NCBI GenBank assembly: GCA_010909165.1
Contig: MU008211.1
Coordinates: 62,001-126,000 of the forward strand
Source of the DNA: Anthoceros angustus
Taxonomy: Eukaryota > Streptophyta > Anthocerotopsida > Anthocerotales > Anthocerotaceae
Direction: 5' to 3'
DNA length: 64,000 bases
Positions 34,801 to 45,300 of this stretch are shown piece by piece. Positions within the stretch are counted from its first letter, which is position 1, and each line of letters begins with the position of its first letter. A program made the translations under genes and the position numbers. Below the pieces are notes generated by a model. It did no database searches. It worked only from the letters and a program-made list of their open reading frames with translations, and was not told where the DNA came from.

Positions 34801-36717
34801 ATCCACCAAGGTGGGTTTCTGCGACGTGGGATCCCAAGAGAAAGTGCCATCCTTTATAGAGACCGCCGGCAGGCCCGGCTGTAGGGGCGGGTTGGGCGCC
34901 AAGACCCTTTCTTCAGCCAGGAACAAGTCCTGCAACCTCTTGAGCGACACCTGGGCGTTCACAACCTGCGTGATCAGGTTGGGAAACATATAAAGCGGGA
35001 ACCTGAGCACAGCGAAGAGCGAAAGGGAAGTGAAGGCCTTGGCAGGGGTGAGCTCCCCGCCAAGCAGCACATACAACCCAAACGCAATAACCGTGACCAG
35101 AACCGGAATACTGTTGAGTAGAAAACTATTAACAGCAGCCAGCATCTGCGCCTTCCTGAACCACCCAATCTCCTGCCCACGAACCCCAGCCACCTTACTC
35201 TGAAAGCTCCTCTCCCACACATAACACTTCACCACATCCATAGCAGCCAGTATCTCATTCATCAGCCCAATGCGCTTGTCCGTGCACTGCAACCCCTCCC
35301 TAGTCAACTTCTGCGACCTCTTGATCACAATCGTCTGCAACGGGAAGAGAAGCAGCAGCACCGACGACCCCACCAGCGACGCCCACCTCAACTGCTGGAA
35401 CAACAACACCACAGACACCAAAATCCGCACCGGGGCGGACCACAGCCCGTGCAGCTGCTGGCAAATCTGCTGCATCGCCTCCGCATCCGTGGTCATTAAA
35501 TTGTTTATCTTCCCAGTGGTGTACCCCCGCCGCCCATTATGCGTCAGCCGCAACGACTTCCTGAAAACCGCAGCCACCAATGACGACCGGATCCGAAACC
35601 CCGTCCGCATCACATTCTGAAAGTACTGCCCCTCCGCCAACACCCCGAGCACCACGCCCACAAAAATGCACGCCGCATACAAATACCCCTCACTCGCGGG
35701 CCCCCCTCTCTGCATGGACTGCAGCAGCAGATTCAGAAAAATCGGACCCACAAACTGCGACGCATCATTCCCCACCTTCCACAGCCCCCCGAGCCAGAAC
35801 CTTCCTCCCAGCGCGCTATTCAGCGCCCTCAGCAGATACGGCCTCGGCGACCTCAACTCCCGCTCCCAGCACTCCCTGAAGTTGGCATACAACGCCTCGC
35901 TCTGGTCCCAACCCTCGAGCTTCCACACATCCTTCTCCGTGATGGGCCGCTGGTGCCCCAGCTTCATCAGCGGTGTCATCCAACTAAAAGTGACCCAAGA
36001 CAGGATTCCCGCTGTCCGCTCGGGGAAGGGCTCCTCCCACCCGGGCGGCCCCGGGAGCTCCTCATACTTCCCGCCCGCCATGGCCGCATACACATCCTCC
36101 GAGGCCACCTGCGAGTACCCCGGGTGCTCCTCCAGCGCGGGGAGATGCAGCAGCAGCAGCAGCGAAAACAACAGCTCCCCAGCACCATACGCCGAGTACA
36201 GACCCACCACGCCGGATTCAAAGAACCCTCTCACCGCGAAGAAGTACTGGAACCTGGTGGCCTGGGCCAGCAGCGCGTACACCACCCCAAACCTGAAGAA
36301 CCACGCAAATTCCCTCACATACACTCTCGCCTCAATCACCAGGGCCGCCAGCACGGCCGCCCAGGAAACCGCGGAGAGGGCTAGGGCGAAAATTTCCGAG
36401 GGCGGCATCCCCTGCTCCCCGTCCTGTGGCGCATTCACGGTGCTCCATCCCAGGGACAGTTCCAGCACGGGGACGGCCAGCAGGATGGCCGCCAGGACCG
36501 CCTTCAATACCTGCGGCAGCAGCGATTTGAGGCGGAAGCGCTTCAGCCCGGGCGCGGAGACCAGGAGGCGGATCCGCCATAGCGCGAGGCAGAGCAGAAC
36601 AGTGTGCGAGGTCCCGAGCACCACGGCGTCCACCAGGCAGGGCGTGAAGCTGCCGAAGCCGTTGGGCAGCTGTGTTGCCCACACGCCCCCGGCCACCGGG
36701 CGGCAGAAGGATGCCAT
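31855..36717 (-). CDS. ABC transporter, subfamily C (MRP), ABCC1/ABCC2-type, intronless
   Basis: A single uninterrupted frame. The open frame extends to 36906, but the ATG at 36717 is chosen: the residues from there (MASFCRPVAGGVWATQLPNG) match the conserved N-terminus of plant ABCC1/2, the length becomes 1620 residues as expected, and a TATA box lies inside the upstream extension. Order: TMD0 with about five membrane segments, L0 linker (about 250-290), TMD1, NBD1 with Walker A GGTGEGKSS (about 657), signature ISGGQKQR (about 747) and Walker B VYLFDDPLSALD (about 767), TMD2 (about 940-1230), NBD2 with GRTGAGKSS (about 1289), signature FSVGQRQ (about 1390) and ILVLDEATAAVD (about 1411), then the plant-specific tail with ISEDQWWAAL. 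In Arabidopsis such proteins load glutathione and phytochelatin conjugates, folates and anthocyanins into the vacuole. The absence of introns is unusual. Confidence 0.95.
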   Translation of the reverse strand: MASFCRPVAGGVWATQLPNGFGSFTPCLVDAVVLGTSHTVLLCLALWRIRLLVSAPGLKRFRLKSLLPQVLKAVLAAILLAVPVLELSLGWSTVNAPQDGEQGMPPSEIFALALSAVSWAAVLAALVIEARVYVREFAWFFRFGVVYALLAQATRFQYFFAVRGFFESGVVGLYSAYGAGELLFSLLLLLHLPALEEHPGYSQVASEDVYAAMAGGKYEELPGPPGWEEPFPERTAGILSWVTFSWMTPLMKLGHQRPITEKDVWKLEGWDQSEALYANFRECWERELRSPRPYLLRALNSALGGRFWLGGLWKVGNDASQFVGPIFLNLLLQSMQRGGPASEGYLYAACIFVGVVLGVLAEGQYFQNVMRTGFRIRSSLVAAVFRKSLRLTHNGRRGYTTGKINNLMTTDAEAMQQICQQLHGLWSAPVRILVSVVLLFQQLRWASLVGSSVLLLLFPLQTIVIKRSQKLTREGLQCTDKRIGLMNEILAAMDVVKCYVWERSFQSKVAGVRGQEIGWFRKAQMLAAVNSFLLNSIPVLVTVIAFGLYVLLGGELTPAKAFTSLSLFAVLRFPLYMFPNLITQVVNAQVSLKRLQDLFLAEERVLAPNPPLQPGLPAVSIKDGTFSWDPTSQKPTLVDINLDVPVGSCVAVVGGTGEGKSSLLSAMLCEMPPVATSEAVIRGNVAYVPQVSWIFNATVRDNVLFGLPFDPVRYSRAIKVSALEHDLQLLPGGDLTEIGERGVNISGGQKQRVSIARAVYADADVYLFDDPLSALDAHVAKQVFETCMKEELKGKTIVFATNQLHFLAHVDKVFLVHEGAVREQGTFEELLENGPLFKLLMENAGSLEDAEQEVSMDTNHDAAEGSSPEANLVVLNGGEVTRAPSFSKKPSNKVVETKAKSVLIKTEERETGVISAKVLRRYQAAAGGAWVIAVLFCLYVSAEVVRLSSSAWLSVWTDVSRTKSHSPNFYNAVYAILSFSQVLVTLSNSFWLVFSSLAAARSLHDGMLGAILRAPMSFFHSNPIGRIINRFAKDTGDIDRNVAIFTNMFLSSLFQLMSTFFMIGYVSSLSLWAVLPLLLMFYYAYEYFQATAREVKRLDSVTRSPVYAQFSEALNGLATIRAFKAHDRMAHMNAATMDTNVRYTLVNMSANRWLGIRLEFLGGLMIFVTAFLAVLGTARASNPATFAPQMGLLLSYALNITSLMTGVLRLASVAETSFNAVERVGTYTDIPPEGPLVIEDTRPPPGWPDAGAIEFRDIVLRYRPELPPVLNDLSFSVKPHEKIGIVGRTGAGKSSMMNALFRIVEVEHGQILIDNLVIASIGLADHRRHLGIIPQVPVLFSGTIRFNLDPFSEHSDGDLWEALERAHLKDVVRRNTSGLDMDVSEGGDNFSVGQRQLLSLARALLRRSKILVLDEATAAVDVATDALIQRTIREEFKSCTMLIIAHRLNTIIDSDRILVLDNGQVIEFDTPYNLLAKEDSHFAGMVRSTGAANARHLQQLVLEALEEKREQEARRGQDRDRITARWETAAKWALAMSLTSSNRDLKAFCDAAEGQQETIIERSRDAAKLLQEIMLREHDNEIHEELERRGISEDQWWAALLRVVDGLGGMGRQLRRNLYK

Positions 36718-36798
36718 CTTCTCCTTCCTGTGATCGAGGCCCCCCAGGGCGCGGCTCCGAGCTTGGAGAGGAGACAAGGCTCGAGCAGGCCGCTCCTC

Positions 36799-36810
36799 CT
36801 TATTATAGAC
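36799..36810 (-). promoter_or_regulatory. TATA box of the ABCC gene
   Basis: On the minus strand GTCTATAATAAGG lies about 85-90 bp before the ATG at 36717. That would place transcription start near 36775 and a 5' untranslated region near 60 nt, which supports the inner ATG over the first in-frame one. Confidence 0.6.
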
Positions 36811-36910
36811 TTCCTTCCACCTCGCCCGGCCCTGTCTTACCTGTCCGCCGCGGGTGCCGCTACCTGTCGTTTTGTCACAATGTGATATGCCACTGCCAGT
36901 TACCATAAAA

Positions 36911-38340
36911 ACGCCACATCAAGAAGGTGCCAACGAACTTTCCGCGATCTCCTCCTCGCGGCAGACTCCAGTCGCCTTTGCTCCATTGGGTGGGGAGTCG
37001 GGAATGCCAAGAACAGCATATTCGCACGTCATGGATCGGGCGCAGCAGGGAACAGGCAAGCGTGGATATTGGTGAGTGTGCGACTCCCTAGTCCCCACTG
37101 TCCTTCTTTACCTACATTCCGAAAGGCCATGCGATTTTGGAGCTTCTTGGTCCAAAAAACATTATCCTAAAAACTTTTATATTCCTGTGTGGTGGCCCGA
37201 GGGGCAAAAATTCTCCCCATAACTTTGGTTGAAGAAGACTATGGTCAACAAGAGCGCCCGCCTGCTGGGCTGGCAGGCGGCCTTCCCTAGTGAAAACTGG
37301 GAAGATCGTCTGCCACTGGGTGGATCTATTTCGAGACACATGCACCGGGGCACCTGGATGACCATGCAGCTGAGGTCCCGAGCCACGGACCACCCCAATT
37401 TTCTTATCTGCCCTTTGCACTAATGTAGGGTGGGCTGTGATGAGTACCTTGTCCTGGGGAGAGGAAGTTGAAAGAAAGCTGATATCCAGGCTCAACCGAG
37501 TGCGTTCTTATTCATGTACCCCATGATTACGGGCTGCTGGCACATGCAGAGCTTGTCAATGCTGTCCACTTTGTGGTTGAAGTATGAGGCTGCTTGTAAG
37601 GAGGCACATTGCTGTCCCAATGGGTGTAACGATGTCATCTTGTTCCTCGTTTCCGACTAGTTAGTGGAAACCACACCCTGATATCCTGGAGCTAGACCTC
37701 TGCGTTGCCTCTCAGCTTATGTATAGACTACATAAGTTGAGTTTATCTTTTGCTGCCTTGATGGTACCTGAAGCCCTGGATCCAGCTGGCCGTCTGGTAG
37801 CAGTACAGAGGCCAACTTAAGGCAGTCGAAAGAGAATCGATGACCAGCTTTAATGAGCGTCCTCATGCCAGGGCGGCAGGTATGCCCAACCTCACCCCTA
37901 GTTCAGGACGGATTGGCTCCAGACTCCTGAGTCTCCCAAGGCCGCGGGACTGTGAGTCGCAATGTGAGGCATTTGCTACATCTGTAAATATTGGCCCATC
38001 TATGTACAGGTCCTGTCATCAGAAGTCGTGAAATCGTGAAGTGACAAGGATGCAGGATACTGTGCCTGGAATCTGGTCGATGCATCACTGGACAGTGATG
38101 ATACAGTACATTACAGCATTGTCATGTTCTCAGCCAAGTCGAATGGTAAGGAGTGACACGAAAGTGCGGACAATATGTCCGCTCATGGGAGAGGTCCATG
38201 TACTGATGTACAAGATACATAGCGGCATGCGGACGGCACCAGAATATTCTGAGTGAGAAACACAGTAGGGAGAGGAGGATGAAGCACCGGAGAAGTTATG
38301 AACATAATATAAATTTAATATTCAGTGAATTATGGAGGGA
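36911..38340. other. Intergenic stretch between ABCC and tRNA-Phe
   Basis: Mixed composition with no ORF over 130 codons, no domain and no repeat I can match. The last 60 bp become AT-rich (ATATAAATTTAAT), as usual before plant tRNA genes. Confidence 0.5.
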
Positions 38341-38345
38341 GCGGG

Positions 38346-38388
<43 letters not shown>

Positions 38389-38413
38389 GCGTGTTCGATC
38401 CACGCTCACCGCA
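38341..38413 (+). tRNA. tRNA-Phe (anticodon GAA)
   Basis: A 73-nt cloverleaf: acceptor GCGGGGA paired with TCACCGC (one mismatched pair that is also present in plant cytosolic tRNA-Phe), D arm with GCTCAGTTGGGAGAGC, anticodon loop ACTGAAGAT with GAA, variable loop AGGTC, T arm GCGTG TTCGATC CACGC and discriminator A. A box and B box are intact; no CCA is encoded and there is no intron. It agrees with the plant nuclear consensus from memory. The AT-rich upstream tract (ATATAAATTTAA) and a TTTT run about 60 bp downstream suit polymerase III. Confidence 0.98.
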
Positions 38414-38563
38414 ATAACTCTTTGGATGGAGGCTGTAATTATAGTTCCTCCTCGTGTACGCTTGATAGATTATCACCTTTTACGTGCTTGTTGCTTTACA
38501 TGGAAAATATCACCTCCTGCATGCATGTTGCTTAGCAATACATGGTCTTGGCTTTGACAAGTG

Positions 38564-38830
38564 CTGCTCATTCTCGTGATAGGGTAAACAAACTAGCTCA
38601 AAGCCAAGACCTGCTCATTCTCGTGATAGGGTAAACAAACTAGCTCAAAGCCAAGACCTGCTCATTCTCGTGATAGGGTAAACAAACTAGCTCAAAGCCA
38701 AGACCTGCTCATTCTCGTGATAGGGTAAACAAACTAGCTCAAAGCATAGCGTGATAGGGTAAACAAACTAGCTCAAAGCCAAGACCTGCTCATTCTCGTG
38801 ATAGGGTAAACAAACTAGCTCAAAGCATAG
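38564..38830. repeat. 47-bp minisatellite
   Basis: Unit starts CTGCTCATTCTCGTGATAGG and ends AAAGCCAAGAC, with starts at 38564, 38611, 38658 and 38705, a truncated copy at about 38751 and another at 38786. Nearly perfect copies imply recent expansion. It begins about 150 bp downstream of tRNA-Phe. Confidence 0.95.
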
Positions 38831-38870
38831 GTGCATTCATGCAACGCGCTTCATGCAGCCGCATTCTTTG

Positions 38871-39345
38871 ATCTCCATCTACTCCTCCGAGTCCAAAAGC
38901 ATCACTTGTAGCCATGAGTCCAAAAGCATCACTTGTAAAGCGAGTCCAAAAGCACTTTGTAAAGCGCCACGCAGCGCATTCTTTGATCTCCATCTACTCC
39001 TTGGCGAGTCCAAAAGCATCACTTGTAAAGCGGCGAGTCCAAAAGCATCACTTGTAAAGCGGCGAGTCCAAAAGCATCACTTGTAAAGCGGCGAGTCCAA
39101 AAGCATCACTTGTAAAGCGCCACACAGCGCATTCTTTGATCTCCATCTACTCCTTGGCGAGTCCAAAAGCATCACTTGCAAAGGCACCATGCAACGCGCT
39201 CTTTGGCGCACCACGCAGCGCATTCTTTGATCTCCATCTACTCCTTGGCGAGTCCAAAAGCATCACTTGTAAAGCGCCACGCAGCACATTCTTTGATCTT
39301 CATCTGCTCCTTGGCGAGTCCAAAAGCATCACTTGCAAAGCAGCT
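38871..39345. repeat. Nested minisatellite (GCGAGTCCAAAAGCATCACT family)
   Basis: A short unit of about 28 bp (GCGAGTCCAAAAGCATCACT plus TGTAAAGC) is repeated alone or as part of a longer unit that also holds CATTCTTTGATCTCCATCTA. Five of the longer units are visible. ORFs through it only translate the repeat. Confidence 0.9.
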
Positions 39346-40348
39346 GCATCCTATGGAATACCGATCTCGTCACGGGGCAGGGTTTGTGTGACAAGTTTTT
39401 TTTCTCCAATATTCTACATGAAGATGCCCTAGCATCTTCAAGATTCCTTCGTCACATACGGGCCACATCAGCGCACGATGGGCCGTAGGTGCCACAAAGT
39501 TTTTTTGTCTCGCAACTTGCCCCCTCGTGTTCCGATCTCGTCATCTAATTTTTTTTTCTGCCATTTAGGGTTTTTGTCAAACACACATACTCATGTTTAG
39601 GGTTTGCCTGCACCACACATGGACATATATGTCGGATCGGACATGTCTCTGGCCCGGTGGAAGCCCCCGACTGTGGGCATGTTAGTCGTTGAAGACTGTG
39701 TTTCTCTCTCATCGTTGCGCGTGGCCCCAAATGTTAGCATGGAACATGTTCAAGTCGGTGTTTTCCCCATCGTGCATCTGGTGTGCGTGCCAAACAAGGT
39801 GGCCAACCAAGCTAATGTCTACGGATGCAAATTGTGCAAAGCTTCCTCCCTCTCGCCGCTTCTTCTATGAAACCAAACACGAGTGCATGAAGGAAACCCG
39901 TTCAAAGCCGGCATTACATCTCTCGAGGTGCTTCACAGTCTCCTCCTCATCAAGCTCATCAAACAGGGCAATGACACAGCATCCTCCAAATCCATTTTTT
40001 GTCCTAACAGAGAGCATCCATGCACTAGCCAATCAAGGGCTTGCACAACACATCCCACCAACATCGAACCCAGAACTACCGCATGCTGCCATTCAACAAA
40101 AAAAGTCTCCAACATAGTATGCGCTCACACCTCATGGTGGGAGCGCTCACAATCAAAAAAACACTTCTCCCTACGCCCCAGTCAGTCCCGGAAGAGCATG
40201 AGAGCAGGCCCGCCATCCTCCTGTGCTCTGGAACTTGGCTCCTCATCGGGCAGACTTGGATTCGCCTTTGTCTGATGGGAGGGGGCCGAATGTCCTCCAG
40301 AACCAAACATGGAGGTGCACCAGTTGTGTGGCGGGGCCAAGTAGCCGC
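39346..40348. other. No gene recognised
   Basis: Mixed composition with several poly-T runs. Overlapping short ORFs on both strands have no recognisable domain. The right part may belong to the retroelement whose gag-like ORF follows. Confidence 0.45.
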
Positions 40349-40897
40349 CTATCCACAGAGCTTGGAGGCGAGGTGCATGCCCGGCACTAATGGGAAGGGA
40401 GGGGGACCCCGGAAACTGGAAGGCGTGGCGGGGGGGATAGTAGACGGAGAGGGAGGATGTCCACCAGCAGCAAACGTACCTGGAGTATGGCCGGATGCTA
40501 TGGAGGATGCGGCCATGGCTGCATTCTTGTACTCCATGAACGCAGCCGCTGTGGCATTTCCCCCTGGCTGCGTGGTAGGCCCGGTCGTGGGGGTCCTGTC
40601 CATCACTCCCTCCATGTCGGTGCAGTGGACCCTGAGGTCCCGCACCTTCTCCACCACTTCAAGGAGAAGGTTGATGGCGCCCGTCATGGCTGCTTCGATT
40701 GCAACTGCAATCGTCTTCGTCGTCGCTACCATACCCCAGAGCTCCATTAGAGCTGGAACCTCATCCTTGTTGCGGCCTTGGGAGGTGGCCCCCTCCCCAC
40801 TGGTGCTGGCCCCATTCACGCCTCGCGGCCGAAGCATCGGGGTTCGCCCCTCCGGCACTCTCCGCCCGGCATGTTCGCCTTTGCCTGCCGGTGCCAA
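40349..40897 (-). pseudogene. Gag-like ORF downstream of a retroelement terminus
   Basis: A 182-codon minus-strand frame rich in Ala, Gly, Pro, Thr and Met. It lies directly downstream, in its own reading direction, of the LTR-like repeat at 40900-41235. The middle (LLLEVVEKVRDLRVHCTDMEG) is helical, as in gag N-termini. No zinc knuckle or pol follows. The assignment rests on position and composition only. Confidence 0.4.
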
Positions 40898-40899
40898 AA

Positions 40900-41235
40900 T
40901 GTGGAGTGTGAACTTGTGTCTAGAGACACCATGAGGTCCACATTCACCCTCAATGTCGTTGTAGGCCTAGGATTCGCTCCCAAGGGAATGGTTTGTGCCA
41001 AGAGACGCTTCTTCTCGCTCGACCTTCCTAGGTCGGACTTACCCTGTGCTCCTCCTATCTACTCATTACTACTACCTCAGGCTTGTCCAGCTACCACAGA
41101 TCTTATTCCCCGACCACATATCTTATTCCACAACCCCCGTTCCCGAGCTACTACCACGGTGGCCCTCACCACTACCGGGTAGTTGCTACAACTATCGAGG
41201 TGGGTCCCACACCAAACCCTAGCAACTTATTTCTG
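40900..41235 (-). repeat. Dispersed retroelement terminus, reverse copy
   Basis: This is the reverse complement of about 25190-25530 and 51250-51545, sharing CCTACAACGACATTGAGGG and ACCATTCCCTTGGGAGCGAA read on the minus strand. It carries a few more bases at each end than the copy at 51 kb. Confidence 0.8.
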
Positions 41236-41239
41236 GCGC

Positions 41240-42800
41240 ACGGCGCCGCGGGCTCCTATCACGGGTGGCTATCTCTGCTCACAGATCAAGTATTAGGGAA
41301 CTGGACGGAAGGCGTCACGCAGTCGAGGCCGTTAGGCCGAACCGTTTAGGCCGGTGCGCCCGACGCGTCCGCCTCGGGCGTGAGCGCCAGTGCGGGGCCG
41401 AGACGCGCGCCCCACTGACCGCAGACCCGAGGCGATAGCCGAGGTCCGTGAGTACTAAGAGTCAAGGCCTATCCACCCGCTATAACTCTCCTTTCTCTCT
41501 TCTCGGTAGGGAAGTCACGCTTGGCATGAAGTCCGGAGGTGTGTTGGTGTAAGTGGAGCTTGGCATCCGGCTCAAGACTTGGACGAGCTCCTTTTCCTTA
41601 ATTTTGTCCGTGTGATGTTGGGAACGACGTGCTCTGCGACCAATTGGAATTTCTTGGCTGTCTTGTGGTAAAAGCCGACGCACTTGAACACGCCTCCCAT
41701 CCTGCACTCCAAAGAGCTGCAATTTCCATGTCCCGCAAACTCACCGCTTGCAAGAATGTTCGCTCAATATGAGCGGAGCATCAATCACGGGAAGAAGCGA
41801 CCACCGGAGAATGGACACCACCACCTCATATTCTTGCCTTCTTCAACCCGTGCAAGATCGACAATTGCTCCCGATTTCCGCTTGGGAGGTTGGATTGATG
41901 GCGGAGTACCGGCTCCATATCCAACTCGACGAATGGGAAGTTTGCCCCGGTGAGGAAATTGGGTAGTCCACATATTGAAGCATGGACCATGGCGTGTTAC
42001 GAACCTCAAATTCGCCAGAAGCAAGATTCCTTCTCGGAATCCTTGTTGCGCTGCCTCGATGCGGAGTCGGCCAGTCCGGATTTGGCTTTTCCAGAGCTTG
42101 CTCCGCTCGCACGCGGAAGGTGTGATCTTTGTCGAGTTCCCCGTCTCGATGTTCCGCGCATCTCCTCCACATCTTTGAGGACGCCGGCGGCGGGCTAAGG
42201 CGGAGGAGAAGGCGTGTGGCAGACCCACAACCTCCGAGGAGCGGAGGCGCAGAAGATGGCAATACATGGCTCGCCGGTAATCATCGCAGGGATGAATTGG
42301 AATGGCAAAATGTCCGGCCTTCGCTTCACCGCCGGTTGAGGAGGCCGAGGTGGCCGCCCGTGGTGAAGCCCGCTGAGTCTGGAATCGCTACAATGAGGCG
42401 AAGCGTCATGTTCAACCCTATCGCGCTTCCTCTCCTCAATGCCTCGCACGGCTCTAACATAGCTCATCCGCTTGAAAGGTGATAATTGTGGATTCGATGG
42501 ACACACGAAGTGATGCAAGCGGGAAGGTAAATCGAGGACCGAGTCGCCATCGGATTACATATTCTAAGCGCATGGTCGCCAGCTCGCTGGCAGAAAGTAC
42601 CAGCCTGTGACGGGAATATAGCTTGCGCCCCCGAATCGCAGAAGATGACAAAGGTCCAATCGCCAATATCTTGAAGCAACAAAGCTCGCTCAATGACGCT
42701 AAGCAAAGCCGAGGCTTGATTTGACCACCGAGAAGACTTCAACAACCTTCTCACAAAGACAGACCCAAGGAAGTAGTGTCTCCATTCGGTGACTGTGGAT
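41240..42800. other. Coding-like but unidentified stretch
   Basis: Both strands carry medium ORFs (for example minus 41785-42267 and 42464-42754; plus 41950-42198 and 42129-42482). None shows a domain I can name. It may be retroelement wreckage or further exons of the neighbouring WD40 pseudogene on the minus strand. Confidence 0.35.
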
Positions 42801-42808
42801 GTCTTGCT

Positions 42809-43940
42809 TTATGGCGTCGTACTCGACCGGATCACCTCCTGAACGACTCCACATCCGCCCCGCTGCTCAAACCGTGCCTCCGCAGTACCGCAGAATCGAG
42901 GTTTGTCAAGTAAGGCGGCAAGAAACTTTTCCGCTCTTGGCAAACCTTTCAAGCCTCGCGCGGGCCATCTCGCCAGTTCGAGATAGTTCACCTCGTCATG
43001 AAAGGAGGCCACTTTGAAGTAAGGATACGGTCGATTTCCAGGGGCTGGCTACCGACTTACCGAGTGGCAAAATGCAGCCGGTAGATGCTCTTACACCTGG
43101 TCGGGGTTGGGTGAACATGTCCGAGAGCTTGTGAAGTGGTGTCGCGGGGCTTCGCCGTGGATCAATCTTGAGGTCGTTGCTGAAAGTGTAGTTGAGTCCC
43201 ATGAGTTCCATTCCACCACATTGACCGCTGTCATGTGAGATGATTCCATGGTTTGCACGCAGCATCGCTTTCACGCAAATCCAGAGACAGATGCGTCCTT
43301 GGGATCCACAGGCTGCCAGACGTTGCAATCCCTGAAGGAAGGATAACTCTGTTAGGAAAAATGGGACACACATGTCTGCGTCGGTGGTATCTCTGGGAGT
43401 GAGTACGTACCTGAAGCGGATTCCCCTCACAGAGCCGTAGATAGAACCGGACATCGATCTTTTTTGCTCGAATGTGCCAGCCGTGAGCACAGCAATAGAT
43501 ATTGATGAGTCTTTGGAGCTAGTTGCAATCTGGCCTTGGAACTCATGCATGGAAAAGATGCCACCGTCGTGGAGCTCCGTAGTTTCAGCCATCACACGAG
43601 GAAGAGCTGCTTGCTGCTTGTTGATGTCGCACAGCACAACTCTTCTATCATTGGAGCTGGACAACAACTGAGTTGCATAACCCTGGCAGCAATGCTCTGT
43701 TAGAAAGACCTCGAGGGCAACATATGAAACTCACTCACGAAAGCGGGACCGAGAAACTCACGGTTGCGTAGATAGAAACTGAACATGAGACATCCATCTG
43801 CACCTCCTTTCCGGACAATAATGGCGAGATCTCTTCCTCCTGTCCTCTCCCGGGCAACACGCTGATCCAAACACGGCAATCCTGCCTTGGTGTCCAGCAG
43901 TGACAAGCGGCGGCGGAATCTGCTCACCGGAAGAGTGCAT
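42809..43940 (-). pseudogene. WD40-repeat protein gene, broken by several small indels
   Basis: Exons can be followed on the minus strand. An upstream piece with PLVTAGHQGRIAVFG (43758-43940) precedes an exon from a GCTGCCAG acceptor near 43684 that reads LLSSSNDRRVVLCDINK, LHDGGIFSMHEFQGQIATSS, KDSSISIAVLTAG and GSVRGIRFR, up to a GTACGTAC donor near 43414. The next exon, from a CTTCAG acceptor near 43337, reads LAACGSQGRICLW; after frame changes it has HMTAVNVVEWN and RSPATPLHKL, and then CKSIYRLHFAT before a GTAAGT donor near 43055. This is the standard spacing of WD40 blades. At least three single- or double-base shifts interrupt the frame, so it is a decayed gene or one damaged by consensus error. 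WD40 propellers are protein-interaction scaffolds; which family is unclear. Confidence 0.75.
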
Positions 43941-45300
43941 CCATCGTGTATATCCTAGTCGGGGCGAATCAACATAATTTTCTCCCCGGTAAATCCAAAA
44001 ATCTTTCTTTCCAGCATTACTCCTGCTGACGAAAACCTCCCCTCACTGCGGTAACATCTTCCACGAGCCGTGAGGCTCCACCGCCTTGGTCCTTGCCACA
44101 CAGCCTGCGGAAGTTGACCGCCCGGGATGTCGGGTGGGCGTTTCAACTCTTAGACATGGGCGGTCCTCCAGCGCTAAATGGATGAGTTACTGCGCTCACG
44201 CGAAACTCCTGCACGCATTCATCACATAGGGTCGCTACTAGAATAGCCACCGCTGCATAAGACCAACCACAAAGACGGCACTAAGCGTCCCGTCACCAAA
44301 GCTCTTTCCCAATCCTCCGTAGCATGGGCAGCACCCAACCCATCTTTCCTTTCCTCGACATTCAAGCACCGGGTAGCTTGCTGCCTCTCAAAAATGACTC
44401 TCCTTTCTCCACCACGACCACGGACACGAGAAGGCGGTGACGGTTCAGCAAGATGGCGAATCTGCACGAGCATCACACAACCATAAGGAAATCCACCAAT
44501 AAACCAAGCCGCGCAATGCCAAATCCAAATCCAAACCCAAAGCCAACGCCTAATACTTACCTAATCCCGGCACTCGCGCCCAACACCAAAATGGAACCAT
44601 CGCGACGACTTCTTCAATCAACACCCTCCTAACCTTGATCCTGCTCACAATCCCGACCAAATCACCCTCGCAATGTAACCTCCGCTATTCAACAAGGAAG
44701 GCCAACTCCGTCTCCTCGCCCACCGGCCGCAAAACACACAACCCAACAAGCAACCAACAACAACCCACCGCCAGCATGCTACAGAGCCCCTCATACACCG
44801 AGAGCACACTACAAAATGGCGAGCTGAAATTTAGAACCTCCACGTCCGACTTGCTCATGCGAGGCGGGAGAGCAACATGCATCTTGCGCAGGAGTGGGAC
44901 ACCATACCTAAGAAGTGCCCACCGATGCCGATGGGCGTCCCTTTGCATGGAGTGATGCTCATTGCCGCCGTGATCTCTCTCGCTGGTAGTGGTACTTAGC
45001 GGCTTCTACCTACTTCCAGATTTAGAACGCCACAATAAAGCGCATCAAAGTTCAACTTTGGTGTGATCCTGAGGAAGTTGGGCGAGAGAGGAAGCCGGAG
45101 CGTGATGGTGCCATCACCGCTGGAGCCGATGGAGCGGATGGTGCCGTCGCCGTGGAGTCAACACCGGCGCAGTCGGCAGCAGGTTGGGACGTCGGGTTAG
45201 GTTTGGGTAGGTTTGGGTGCGATTTAGGTTTGGCAGCGGGCGAACCAATCGCATTTTTAGGTAGGTTTGGAATTTGGTTTGGAATTCTAGGTTCGGTAAA
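43941..45300. other. No gene recognised
   Basis: Minus-strand ORFs at 44222-44476 and 44685-44948 could be 5' exons of the WD40 gene but show no repeat motif. The right end holds a G/T-rich stretch with TAGGTTTGGGTAGGTTTGGG. Confidence 0.35.

Noticed and set aside
35666-36733. Plus-strand ORF of 355 codons
   Set aside because: It is the antisense of the ABCC N-terminal region, kept open by GC-rich codons; no domain of its own.
36718-36906. N-terminal extension of the ABCC frame
   Set aside because: It contains the TATA box and lacks similarity to the family; the inner ATG at 36717 gives the expected N-terminus and length.
38853-39432. ORFs with repeated ESKSITCKA words
   Set aside because: They translate the nested minisatellite; no independent gene evidence.
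45190-45300. Telomere-like TTTGGGTAGGTTTGGG words
   Set aside because: Too few and too irregular for plant TTTAGGG repeats; likely a G/T-rich chance stretch.
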